Assembly: GCF_019008365.1 (NCBI RefSeq)
Contig: NZ_JAHHUL010000006.1
Span: 109,622 to 173,621, forward strand
DNA length: 64,000 nt
Direction: 5' to 3'
Origin: Phosphitispora fastidiosa
GTDB lineage: Bacteria; Bacillota; Thermincolia; Thermincolales; UBA2595
The notes beneath the pieces were generated by a model. It had not been told where the DNA came from, did no database searches, and saw nothing but the letters and a program-made list of their open reading frames with translations. Of this stretch, positions 9,511 to 18,661 are shown piece after piece (the first letter of the stretch is position 1; every line of letters begins with the position of its first letter). The translations under genes were made by a program, and so were the position numbers.

Positions 9511-9542
9511 TTGCTAACAACATGGACGGGTTAGCAATTTTT
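9511..9542 (+). promoter_or_regulatory. Conserved leader hairpin with T-run, second copy
   Basis: TTGCTAAC pairs perfectly with GTTAGCAA around an 11-base loop and is followed by TTTTT. Compared with the copy at 5899, the G-T pair has become A-T, so pairing is kept while the sequence changed. It lies in the leader of the giant cytochrome gene. Confidence 0.5.
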
Positions 9543-9669
9543 CTTGCTTCACAAAAAGGTAGTAAATGGAAAGAGGGTAATAAACAGGTTATTCGACTTT
9601 ACGAGAGGAGGTGAGATAAAGATAATGCTAAAATGTAGAAGAAAAATGTGCCGAAAGGAGGTTGGGTAT

Positions 9670-12600
9670 TTGAAGAAAATAATTTTGGCAGTTTTGGGTT
9701 TGTTTGTTATCATGACACTATTCGCTTCCAGTGGAGGAGGTGCATCTGCTGCTGGCGCTGACTGTGCCAATTGCCATGGAACAAATGTTTCTGATTTTAC
9801 GGTAGCATCACCTGTGCTAGGCGAGACTTGTACAGTTTGCCATGGAGTGATTAGTGCACGGCATTCTTCACCTGGATGGATAGCAGCATATGTGGATGGT
9901 GCGGGATATTTTAAATCACCGGACAGTGTTTTAACCGGTCCCCCCAATATACACTCATATCACAACGGTATGAATACGCCTGCTGGAAGCGATGCCTGTG
10001 CCAGGTGTCATCGAGCAGCATCTTGTGAAACCTGTCATACTCCGGTCAATCATAAGCCACACGGCAGTACCGAAATGGAGAGTTATCCATCATATACCGT
10101 AGCTATCGGCATAGGTTTTGGTTCTCAGGACATTAGCTGTTCCGCTTCCAATTGTCACAAATTTTACTCCCCAGGCATTGTTCCATCAGGTCCTGACGAT
10201 ACAACAAACCTCTGCTTTAACTGTCATAGCACCGATAAAACCGGTCATGATGATACCCAACTCGCAGCAGTACATACTACAACATTTCCCAGTGAACTCA
10301 TGTTTTCCGGCCAATTAACAGGCTTTTACCCGGTAGATTGTTCCGGTTGTCACAACAGTACTCTTGATACTGAGCACGCAAATCAGGATATAGACTGCTT
10401 TACCTGCCATAACTCAACAAACACCGCCATACTCAACGTAATTGATACAGCCGGCGGTCTGGCAGCCAACCGCTCCTGTGACAAGTGTCACTTTAATGCC
10501 GGAGTGATCCCAGTGCCTGAAGAACATACCCTTTTCCACATTGCTACAGAGAGCAGCAATCTGCGGATTGACGGTGCGCCCCATGATTCCTGCAACACCT
10601 GTCACCAGAGGCAGGAAATCTTTCCTAAGATTGCCGCACTGGCAGGTAGTTCTGTAAAGAACTACTCATGCCTTGACTGCCACAACGGTGACGGGACCAG
10701 CGGTTCCAATCCCAAGGCTCCGGTACACAGCGCTGACTATAACGGCCAGCAGATGAATATCATGGATGTTCATGCCAGTTGTGCAACCTGTCATACTCCG
10801 GACACTACATATGCTGCAGCAATTGACACAATTATTGCGGAAAATCGCAGTGACAGTTATTCCTGTACAGAATGCCACACTGATTTATCAGCCGGCCACA
10901 AGGCCGCTTTTGAAGGTGTTGTCTATGATGACACAACTGCCTTCCACCTAAAGTGTACAGACTGTCACAAGCCAACCTATAAGTCCACCATCACCAGGCT
11001 TAAGGATGAGGTTAAACTCGGGGGCAGCTATGACTGCTCAGCCTGCCATACGGCTGTGGCCTTAAAAGGTGATTCACCGTATTACCCGGCGCATGCCGCA
11101 GGGTCAGATGAGATTGTCGGCTTCCACCCGCAATCCTGTAATACCTGCCATGGTACAGCGAACGGTCAATATGTGATCAGCCTTGACCCCATGAGGGACA
11201 ACCTGCCGGCATCTGGCTATGCCTGTACCGAGTGTCACAATGGGACTATAGCCAACGACCCTTATCACCAGGCAAAGGCTGACGCTGCAGCAAATCCTGA
11301 GGATGTTTCCACCACATATCACCAGGCCTGCAGTACGTGTCATGGTAATTCAGTTGTCCGGCAGGTACTGGATGGACTCAAAGGAACAGTTACTGCGCCA
11401 TACCTGTGTTCTGAGTGTCATAATGAAACTCTGGACATGGCACCGAACCATAAGGCTAAAATGGTAGCTGCAGATACAGCAGAAGCAACGATTACCGATT
11501 ATCACCTTGATGCAGATGGAGAGACCGCATGCGGGATGTGCCATGGCTCTGCCAGGCTGCCGGAAGGGACGATAGCGGCTCTGAAGACTGAGACGGCATA
11601 CCTGTGTGATGACTGTCATACACCCGACTCGGTGATTACGTACAGCCATACTGCTGATTTCGGTACTGCTGCTGTTGACCAAAATACCACCGGTTACCAT
11701 GCCGCCTGTCAGAGTTGTCACGACAGCGCTGCGGCCAAGCCCGTAATCAAGGAACTCATAGGCCAGAGCAGTTATGACTGCAGCCGGTGCCATAACGGTA
11801 CAGTTACCTATGCGGCGCTGCACCAGGCTGATATGGATACTGCATCTGGGCCTGCTGATACCGTTGCCTACCACCCGGACTGCTTAACCTGCCACGGCAG
11901 CGGGGATGCTGATGTATCGGGATTCATTGAAAGCAATAAAGGGGTTTCAGACTCATACATGTGCAGTGACTGCCATGGTGACATTCAAACCAGGCATGTC
12001 AGCACAAGCTCGCTTACCGGTGGGATGATTAACTGTTCATGGTGTCATTCAAACCAACTGATTGATACACACGTTAATCCCGGTATTGACCTGCCCAGGG
12101 CAATGGATTGTGCTACCTGTCATGACCCGGCTTCACCGGTCAGGGATCAGATAGCTCTGGGGCTTACACGCTGTGAAGACTGCCATAACGGGACAGATGC
12201 AGAGAGGTCTCACCCCGACAGCCAGTATTATCCGAGACACATAGCAAATCCCTTCCCGGTCTTTATGCCGGAATACGATACTGACTGCAGTACCTGCCAT
12301 ACCAATAATTCACTGATTACACTGCATTCAGATATTTATGTGGGCTGCAATACCTGCCATTATATCGAGGCCTATAAGCCTGCGGTAATCAGCCTTAGTG
12401 TTGACTGCAGCGGCTGTCATAACGCTGATATCAATCCGGCTATGGATATGGTGGATACTCATAAGGAGTTCCATTTTGCTGATTTATCAACATATCCGGA
12501 AACAACCGGATGTCTTGAGTGCCACGCCGGAGATGCCACTGCAGACGGGCAGAGCCTCCTGGGAGTGCATAAGAAGGACAGCGCTTCCACGGTATCATGC

Positions 12601-15600
12601 GATACCTGCCACGGCGCTGCTGCCAGGCAGACTGCCAAGGATGCTATTGCTGCCAATAATATCAGCTGCCAGGCATGTCACGGAACCGGGACCGGTCACG
12701 AACATAATGTTGCGGCAAATGGCTATGCGGCTGCACCTCAAGTTAACTGCAGCGCCTGCCATAAGGATGCTGCGGATGGTACGGCTGAACTGGCTGCGGT
12801 ACACCAAGATGCGGCTGATAGGGGGCTGATAGCAGATTATAGCTGCAGTACCTGCCATAATCCGATATTTGAAGGAACTGTAATTGTCAAGGACGGCAGC
12901 CTGGATATGCTCAGTGGCGGAACTCCCATCTACTGTACCGGCTGCCATAACGGCACACTGGCAGATGCCCTTGGGACAAAGTACCCGGCCCATGATGGCA
13001 ATCATATCAATGCCACAGGATATGGTGCTTACCAGGGAACATATAACGGCATTGCTTTTAATGACAGTATGTTAAGCTGCGTTGGGTGCCACCCCAGCCT
13101 GGATACCAAGGTTGTGCATGACAAAGACAATCTGAACTGCAACCTTTGTCATAACAGCACAAACGCGGCTGTACAGTCAGTGATTAAGGGTTCATGGAGC
13201 CGTGCCGATACGCCGGCCGCCTATACCTGTTCTGACTGCCATAACACTCTGCCATACAAACATATGCCGGAACACAAATCATATGGAATGGATCCAATAG
13301 AATGCAATAGCTGTCACGATGGGACTAATGCGGTGGGGAACTTTAATGCTCCCAACCTGCCCGGGTATACTACGGCGAATGTCACAGATATTCACCTGGC
13401 TGCAGATGGGACCAAAGACTGTAACCTATGCCATGCCAGCACCAAGGAAAACGTGGTCTGGAATATTAACCACTTTAAGGACAGAGTTTCACCGCCATAC
13501 TATTGTGAGAACTGCCATTCCGGACACAATGAACAGCATGAGGTAACCAGCTACCTGAAGGACAGCGCTGACACAAGCTGTTCCAAGTGTCATACAAACC
13601 ACGTGGCCTTCCAGCACAGCGGTCTCTGGGATGTCAGCATGAGCTGCCAGACCTGCCATACACTGGAACCGGCCCTGCCGGATACTCTGCCCACTATATG
13701 GGCTAACCTAAGCAATAAAACTGCCCCACCCGGGTTCACCTGCCAGGATTGTCACACAGGTATCCAACAGGGGCATAGCCACCCCGTTGCCGCAAATGGT
13801 TATGCGGCAGCCCCCGAAGTTAACTGCAGCGCCTGCCATTCGGATACGGCAGACGGGACCGCCGAACTGGCTGCGGTACACCAAGATGCGGCTGACAGAG
13901 GCCTGATTACAGACTATGGCTGTGATACCTGTCATAATGCAGCATTCGAAGGTATCGTAATTCCCATGGATGGCAGCCTGGATATGCTCAGTAACGGAAC
14001 ACCGATTTACTGTACCGACTGCCACAACGGCACACTGGCAGATGCCCTTGGGACCAAGTACCCGGCCCATGATGGCAATCACTCAACAACTGCCAATGGT
14101 TACGGGCTGTATAACTGGGATTCCAGTGTGGATTGCGCCCAGTGCCATACAACGCTGGATATCTATGACAACCATATTTATACGGGTTCAGCGGCAGACT
14201 GCAATTCCTGCCATGCCAATACAGCGGCGGGAGTGGTCGGTGTTATTGAATCCAACTGGAGCCGTACGGCAGATAAGGCGGGTTACAACTGTTCAGACTG
14301 TCATAACTCCCTGACTTACGGCCACCGGTATGAACATACCGGCACAGGTGATGAGCCGGTAACCTGCAGCGGATGCCATAACGGAACTGCGGTGACCGGA
14401 GCATTCAATGCACCTGCGGGAACAACCGCCACTGTAAGTGACAGCGATATCCACCCGACCTGCAACAAGTGTCATACCACTGCCAACAGCGTGGTTCAGG
14501 CCTTTATCGACGCGGGAACAGGTCAGGACAATTCGGTTTATGCCTGCAGCGCGTGCCATGATTCCATTACACCGAAGCATAACAAGATGCACGAAGTAAC
14601 CGCATTCACTGCAGATGGAGCCACCGGGTGTGCCAACTGTCACCAGAAGGATGTCACTGCTCAGCATAGTGAAAGCTTCAAGGCAGGGCTTAATTGCGAT
14701 ACCTGCCATGGTGCCGGAGCTGCGGCAGCACTGCCGGAGACACCGGAGATAATCACGTCAAACCTGAGTTCAAATGTGAACCGGACCGGATATACCTGTA
14801 CAGACTGCCACGGCAGTGTTTCCCACCAGCACCGGGTAGCTAAAAACGGTTATCAGTCCGGCCAGGCAGGGGCAGGCTCAGCAGAGTGTTCCACCTGTCA
14901 TGCCACTGATGTATCGACCGGTGAAACTGAGTTGGCATCCCTGCACGAAAATGCGGGTATTACCGGATATGGCTGCAGCACTTGCCATAACAGTACTTTT
15001 GAGGGGACAGGTAAGGTGATTTCCGGAGACGGAAGCCTGAACATGAACAGGAACGGACAGTCCATTTACTGTGCCGACTGCCACAATGGAACACTGACAA
15101 ATACCGTGGATTCAGGACACCAGCCGGAACACCTGGCCAAACACAGTGCCACCAATATGGATTGCTCAAGCTGCCACGGGTTCTCTGCAGCTGCAGGGGA
15201 AGCAGCGGATATTAAGTCAGCTGCGGTACATAGCGATGGATGTGTTACCTGCCACGGTGATAATGTCAGAAGTGATGTAAAAATTCTTGTGGCTGCAAAG
15301 ACCGGTCAGAATAACCCCATATATGACTGCGAGGATTGCCACAGTGTCATTCACCTGGGCTGGGAACAACTGCATAAACCCGTATTCCCGACAGATACCG
15401 ATATGAATTGTGCCAACTGCCATAACAATTACCTGCCGGGAGAGCATACCAGGTATTTTGATACCGGGGACTCTACCGGTGGAACGGATGAAACTGGCAG
15501 CAAGGTGGCTTACAAAGTGTTCCGCAGCAGTGACGGCTCTACCTGGTCACAGGCAGGGACAACAACGGGAACCGCGTTCTCAATAGGCGGACTGACCCCT

Positions 15601-17343
15601 GTTACCCAGTACTGGTTTAAGGTTCAGGCATATGATGCCGCAGGCAATGTTTCCGGATTTAGCAATACCGCCACGGCAACGACCAAGGCAGCGCCTGTAA
15701 CGTCGCCATCCGAGACAGTTGGCCCTGATGATGCCAGATGGGGGAAAAATATCGATGCCGACAGGTATTATGACCGGAACATTGACTCTACCGTTACTTC
15801 CCGCTTAAGTGACAATAACGACGGCAGTAATGTGGAAATCAGGGAAAACGGTGACGGTGATTGGTGGGTATATGTCAGGGCAGATAAGGATGCCCGGGAT
15901 TACTCGTCAGTGAAGCTGAAAGTCAGGTTCCGCTGGGATGACAGTGACTGGTCAGGGAATATGCTATTCTACCCGTATAAGAGTGACGGGAAAAACATCA
16001 ATACCGGAGCTGTTGTGGACTATAAACTGAGCAGGCCGAGCACCAGTTATACATGGTATGAGGTTGATGTGACCGAGGCCGCTCATGCTATGGACGGCTA
16101 TGGGTTCATTAAATTCCGCATCAAGCCGGGCAGGGACGGCAGCGCAGAAAGGGCCAAGCTCAGTGAAGTAAGCTTCATTCTGGAAAGCCAGGGCTCAACC
16201 GGCTCTGAAGACTCAGTTACTACATCGTCAACCACTGTTCCTGCTGATAACAGCGGAACAGATACGGTTCCGCCGACAGACCCGACAGGCCTGACAGCAG
16301 GTGCATACAACTCGGCTCAGCTTGACCTTGCCTGGACAGCATCCACCGATAGCAGCCGGCCTGCTCCCACACCTGTCGAGGGAGAAGCCCGGACCTGCGC
16401 TCTCTGTCACAGCAGTACTGTCAGGGCAGATGTGAAGACAGCGGTAGCCGGCGGCAATGCCAACTGCAGCGCCTGTCACACCATCCATGGCGATATAGGC
16501 ACAATGCATACCGCACCGGCATACGGTTTCAGCGGCTATACCTGGAACTGCGGCAAGTGTCATACCACCGTGCTGACAGATGAACACGCCAACCGCGGTC
16601 TGGATTGCGCAACATGTCACGACAGCGCCAAGGCCAAGGTTCAGGGAGCAATTGCAACTACTGCTGCCGATGGCAGCAACCGCAGGTGCAGTAACTGCCA
16701 TACCGGAACTGCCGACGGCGCGGGCGTAATTCACAGTGACCTGAACAGCGCTCACCTGACAGGAATTTTCCCGACTGCTACTGATAGTGATTGCCTCAAC
16801 TGCCACAGCACACAGCAGCAGGACTTCGTATCTGCCAAGGGTTCTTACCATGTAGTTGACACCTTAACCAGTAAGGCCAACAGTAGTTATGGCACCTATG
16901 TCAGCCCATGGACGGCAACCAGCTATGTTGGCTGCCAGGGCTGTCACGGCGCCAGTACCCCTGGAGGCACCCTGGCCTATGCAAATATTCTAAAGAGGCC
17001 ATATACATACACCAGCAGCTCCAGGCAATCTGATATGCTCTGCTTCATGTGCCATGACAGATATACATATGGCGTCGGTGGCGAAAGTGCCGGCAGAACC
17101 GGTTTCAGCGACGGAGATAACCTGCATAATATTGGCGACCATAACGAGGATGGTCTCCGGTGCTCCTGGTGTCACGCATCTATGCCGCATGGCACCAACA
17201 AGGCACATCTCATAGTTACCATTGGTGAACCCAACTCCAAGGGTAACGTGTTGACCAACTTCACCCACCCGGCCAGCGGTCAGTACCGGGAGAGCAGTTG
17301 TGGTTCAAATGTCAATGAATGTGATGAGCATGATGAATACTAG
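9670..17343 (+). CDS. Giant secreted cytochrome with 74 heme motifs
   Basis: TTG at 9670 follows AAAGGAGG with good spacing; an ATG at 9625 with its own AGGAGGT is the alternative. The product is about 2557 residues, with a signal peptide, 73 CXXCH motifs and one CX4CH (CSASNCH at 10138-10158). Residues 32 to about 1918 carry motifs 1-64. A heme-free stretch follows (15424-16394, about residues 1919-2241) with FN3-like and beta-sandwich sequence. A last block carries motifs 65-73. The C-terminus ends in a CX6C pattern followed by His (CGSNVNEC, DEH). Motifs 34-64 lie in near-360-residue repeats. No cell-wall anchor motif or transmembrane tail is seen. It is probably a wall-spanning or extracellular electron conductor; this is inferred from architecture. 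Confidence 0.93.
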   Translation: MKKIILAVLGLFVIMTLFASSGGGASAAGADCANCHGTNVSDFTVASPVLGETCTVCHGVISARHSSPGWIAAYVDGAGYFKSPDSVLTGPPNIHSYHNGMNTPAGSDACARCHRAASCETCHTPVNHKPHGSTEMESYPSYTVAIGIGFGSQDISCSASNCHKFYSPGIVPSGPDDTTNLCFNCHSTDKTGHDDTQLAAVHTTTFPSELMFSGQLTGFYPVDCSGCHNSTLDTEHANQDIDCFTCHNSTNTAILNVIDTAGGLAANRSCDKCHFNAGVIPVPEEHTLFHIATESSNLRIDGAPHDSCNTCHQRQEIFPKIAALAGSSVKNYSCLDCHNGDGTSGSNPKAPVHSADYNGQQMNIMDVHASCATCHTPDTTYAAAIDTIIAENRSDSYSCTECHTDLSAGHKAAFEGVVYDDTTAFHLKCTDCHKPTYKSTITRLKDEVKLGGSYDCSACHTAVALKGDSPYYPAHAAGSDEIVGFHPQSCNTCHGTANGQYVISLDPMRDNLPASGYACTECHNGTIANDPYHQAKADAAANPEDVSTTYHQACSTCHGNSVVRQVLDGLKGTVTAPYLCSECHNETLDMAPNHKAKMVAADTAEATITDYHLDADGETACGMCHGSARLPEGTIAALKTETAYLCDDCHTPDSVITYSHTADFGTAAVDQNTTGYHAACQSCHDSAAAKPVIKELIGQSSYDCSRCHNGTVTYAALHQADMDTASGPADTVAYHPDCLTCHGSGDADVSGFIESNKGVSDSYMCSDCHGDIQTRHVSTSSLTGGMINCSWCHSNQLIDTHVNPGIDLPRAMDCATCHDPASPVRDQIALGLTRCEDCHNGTDAERSHPDSQYYPRHIANPFPVFMPEYDTDCSTCHTNNSLITLHSDIYVGCNTCHYIEAYKPAVISLSVDCSGCHNADINPAMDMVDTHKEFHFADLSTYPETTGCLECHAGDATADGQSLLGVHKKDSASTVSCDTCHGAAARQTAKDAIAANNISCQACHGTGTGHEHNVAANGYAAAPQVNCSACHKDAADGTAELAAVHQDAADRGLIADYSCSTCHNPIFEGTVIVKDGSLDMLSGGTPIYCTGCHNGTLADALGTKYPAHDGNHINATGYGAYQGTYNGIAFNDSMLSCVGCHPSLDTKVVHDKDNLNCNLCHNSTNAAVQSVIKGSWSRADTPAAYTCSDCHNTLPYKHMPEHKSYGMDPIECNSCHDGTNAVGNFNAPNLPGYTTANVTDIHLAADGTKDCNLCHASTKENVVWNINHFKDRVSPPYYCENCHSGHNEQHEVTSYLKDSADTSCSKCHTNHVAFQHSGLWDVSMSCQTCHTLEPALPDTLPTIWANLSNKTAPPGFTCQDCHTGIQQGHSHPVAANGYAAAPEVNCSACHSDTADGTAELAAVHQDAADRGLITDYGCDTCHNAAFEGIVIPMDGSLDMLSNGTPIYCTDCHNGTLADALGTKYPAHDGNHSTTANGYGLYNWDSSVDCAQCHTTLDIYDNHIYTGSAADCNSCHANTAAGVVGVIESNWSRTADKAGYNCSDCHNSLTYGHRYEHTGTGDEPVTCSGCHNGTAVTGAFNAPAGTTATVSDSDIHPTCNKCHTTANSVVQAFIDAGTGQDNSVYACSACHDSITPKHNKMHEVTAFTADGATGCANCHQKDVTAQHSESFKAGLNCDTCHGAGAAAALPETPEIITSNLSSNVNRTGYTCTDCHGSVSHQHRVAKNGYQSGQAGAGSAECSTCHATDVSTGETELASLHENAGITGYGCSTCHNSTFEGTGKVISGDGSLNMNRNGQSIYCADCHNGTLTNTVDSGHQPEHLAKHSATNMDCSSCHGFSAAAGEAADIKSAAVHSDGCVTCHGDNVRSDVKILVAAKTGQNNPIYDCEDCHSVIHLGWEQLHKPVFPTDTDMNCANCHNNYLPGEHTRYFDTGDSTGGTDETGSKVAYKVFRSSDGSTWSQAGTTTGTAFSIGGLTPVTQYWFKVQAYDAAGNVSGFSNTATATTKAAPVTSPSETVGPDDARWGKNIDADRYYDRNIDSTVTSRLSDNNDGSNVEIRENGDGDWWVYVRADKDARDYSSVKLKVRFRWDDSDWSGNMLFYPYKSDGKNINTGAVVDYKLSRPSTSYTWYEVDVTEAAHAMDGYGFIKFRIKPGRDGSAERAKLSEVSFILESQGSTGSEDSVTTSSTTVPADNSGTDTVPPTDPTGLTAGAYNSAQLDLAWTASTDSSRPAPTPVEGEARTCALCHSSTVRADVKTAVAGGNANCSACHTIHGDIGTMHTAPAYGFSGYTWNCGKCHTTVLTDEHANRGLDCATCHDSAKAKVQGAIATTAADGSNRRCSNCHTGTADGAGVIHSDLNSAHLTGIFPTATDSDCLNCHSTQQQDFVSAKGSYHVVDTLTSKANSSYGTYVSPWTATSYVGCQGCHGASTPGGTLAYANILKRPYTYTSSSRQSDMLCFMCHDRYTYGVGGESAGRTGFSDGDNLHNIGDHNEDGLRCSWCHASMPHGTNKAHLIVTIGEPNSKGNVLTNFTHPASGQYRESSCGSNVNECDEHDEY
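12703..15430 (+). repeat. Long in-frame repeats of ~12 hemes in the giant cytochrome
   Basis: Three units begin at about 12703, 13780 and 14830. Each opens with an ANGYAAAP-like or KNGYQSG stretch, then a CSACH-type motif, TAELAAVHQDAADRG or a variant, and DGSLDMLS followed by a CHNGTLADA-like motif. Units 1 and 2 are about 1077 bases long with twelve CXXCH each and are very similar at the start. Unit 3 is more diverged and shorter. A related unit is seen in the 6058 product near 8395-8640. Confidence 0.85.
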
Positions 17344-17367
17344 TAGAAATTGGATGCTATTTTTGAA

Positions 17368-17396
17368 AAAGGATAATGGCAATAAATGTCGAATTA
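17368..17396 (+). promoter_or_regulatory. Sigma-H-like promoter upstream of the first ccsB/ccsA pair
   Basis: AAAGGATAA, an 11-base spacer and GTCGAATTA match all defined positions of RnAGGAWWW-N11/12-RnnGAATWW. It begins 25 bases after the giant cytochrome stop codon. The hairpin at 17446 lies between it and the next gene. Confidence 0.6.
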
Positions 17397-17445
17397 TATC
17401 ATTGAACCAGATTTAATGCTTATTTAGTGTTTTTTATCAGGATAA

Positions 17446-17491
17446 CTAAAGCTGTGCTGTTAAAACGGCACAGCTTTAGTACCATTTTTTC
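17446..17491 (+). terminator. Strong intrinsic terminator
   Basis: CTAAAGCTGTGC pairs with GCACAGCTTTAG, extended inward by a G-T and a G-C pair, around a six-base loop. A run of T (17484-17490) follows. It fits the end of the giant cytochrome transcript. Because the sigma-H-like site lies upstream, it could also attenuate the ccsB operon. Confidence 0.75.
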
Positions 17492-17555
17492 TCCTACTGG
17501 ATGTAAAACTCATTGCTATATTAACGGAATAAGGGTTAAGGAGCGGGACAATCTG

Positions 17556-18647
17556 ATGGCGGGAAACTATTCCCTTCAAAATGTGTGGAGTTTTGTGAGG
17601 TCGAAAAAACTTGCGGCGGTGATGATACTGCTATTGACATTGGTATCTGCTGCCGGAATGGTCATCCAACAGGCGAATATTTTTCAAACCCCCTGGTTTA
17701 CAGCGATTGGAATTATATTTTTGATTAATCTGACTGCGTGTACAGTTCAGCAGCTTATCAACTGCTTCAGGTTGGTGAGGAAAAAGCCGGTTTCGGATAA
17801 CGGAAGGAATTCTTTCCGGGTTAAGGGACCCTGGAGGTTATGGGGAAGCGGTATTTTTCATATAGGTCTGATCATTATTGTTGTAGGAGGTCTGGTCAGC
17901 GGTTCTGCCAAAATGGCAGGACAGATCAAGTTGGCGGAAGGTGAAGAACGGTATGAGCTGCACCATAATTATGACAGTATTAATGAAGGCCCGTTTTTCA
18001 GGGAGCGCCGGCATCGGGGGTTTGGTCTTAGGCTGAATAGTCAGGAGGTTATACCCGATGATAACGGAGATGTTGACGAAATTATTTCCCACCTGGCAAT
18101 TCTGGAGAATGGTTATGTGGTCAGACAGGAAGCCATATCGCAAAAGGAACCCCTGGTTTACCGGGGCATCAGGATTTATCAGGGACAGGCAGGATTTGCC
18201 CCATCAATAGAAATAAGCGGACCCGGAAATAAAGTCCTGGTTAGTACATATCTCCTGCTGGAGTCAAGAAAAACCGGGGGTAAAACGGAGTTTGGCTTCG
18301 AAGGTTTCACTGTGCCGGGGACACCATATTCATTAAATATAAGGTTTTACCCCGACATGGTTCAGCAGGGTGCGGAAATAACCACCGAAAAGTATATCCT
18401 CAGTAATCCCGCAGCAGTAATCACAGTCACCGATGGCGCTGAAATTATTGCCAGGGAGGTTGTGAGAAGCGGTGGGTTTATGGAATTTGCAGGGTATCGG
18501 GTTAAAATTGGTGATATCAGGCATTGGAATGCCTTTGACCTGGTCAATGACCTGGGAGCGAATTTTGTGTTTGCCGGTTTATGGGTTGCTCTGGCAGGTT
18601 TGGTAATTATGTACCTGCCGGCATCCAAGAATGCCCGGCAAAAATAA
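17556..18647 (+). CDS. CcsB/ResB-type cytochrome c biogenesis protein (pair 1)
   Basis: CcsB (ResB, Ccs1) forms with CcsA the System II complex that moves heme across the membrane and attaches it to apocytochromes. The 363-residue protein begins at the ATG at 17556, after AAGGAG. It has hydrophobic segments near residues 21-42, 50-70 and 100-118, a large soluble domain, and a last membrane segment near 330-352. A histidine in the third segment (FHIGL) matches the position of the conserved ResB histidine. It is shorter than classic ResB such as the 39514 product. The ccsA partner follows 14 bases later. Its placement next to the 74-heme gene suggests a dedicated role. Confidence 0.88.
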   Translation: MAGNYSLQNVWSFVRSKKLAAVMILLLTLVSAAGMVIQQANIFQTPWFTAIGIIFLINLTACTVQQLINCFRLVRKKPVSDNGRNSFRVKGPWRLWGSGIFHIGLIIIVVGGLVSGSAKMAGQIKLAEGEERYELHHNYDSINEGPFFRERRHRGFGLRLNSQEVIPDDNGDVDEIISHLAILENGYVVRQEAISQKEPLVYRGIRIYQGQAGFAPSIEISGPGNKVLVSTYLLLESRKTGGKTEFGFEGFTVPGTPYSLNIRFYPDMVQQGAEITTEKYILSNPAAVITVTDGAEIIAREVVRSGGFMEFAGYRVKIGDIRHWNAFDLVNDLGANFVFAGLWVALAGLVIMYLPASKNARQK

Positions 18648-18661
18648 GGAGTTAGGAAGCA

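Larger units (their letters stand above)
9278..9669 (+). repeat. Duplicated leader region, copy 2 (copy 1 at 5764-6057)
   Basis: The gene-free stretch before the 9670 gene is a diverged copy of that before the 6058 gene. Shared blocks in the same order are CAAAAGGCAGGTTCTA, the GCAGGA promoter-like site, the GCTAACAAC hairpin with T-run, GAGAGGAGGTGA and CGAAAGGAGGTTGG. The duplication therefore included the control region as well as the coding sequence. Confidence 0.8.

Noticed and set aside
9549..17268. Many long open frames on the minus strand and in other frames across the cytochrome genes.
   Set aside because: They mirror the Cys/His-rich coding frame, lack ribosome sites and resemble no protein; they arise from codon bias around repeated TGC/TGT-CAT/CAC motifs.
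17427..17555. Upstream extension of the pair 1 ccsB gene to an ATG at 17427.
   Set aside because: The extension runs through the terminator hairpin and T-run and lacks a ribosome site; the ATG at 17556 starts the family-like sequence.
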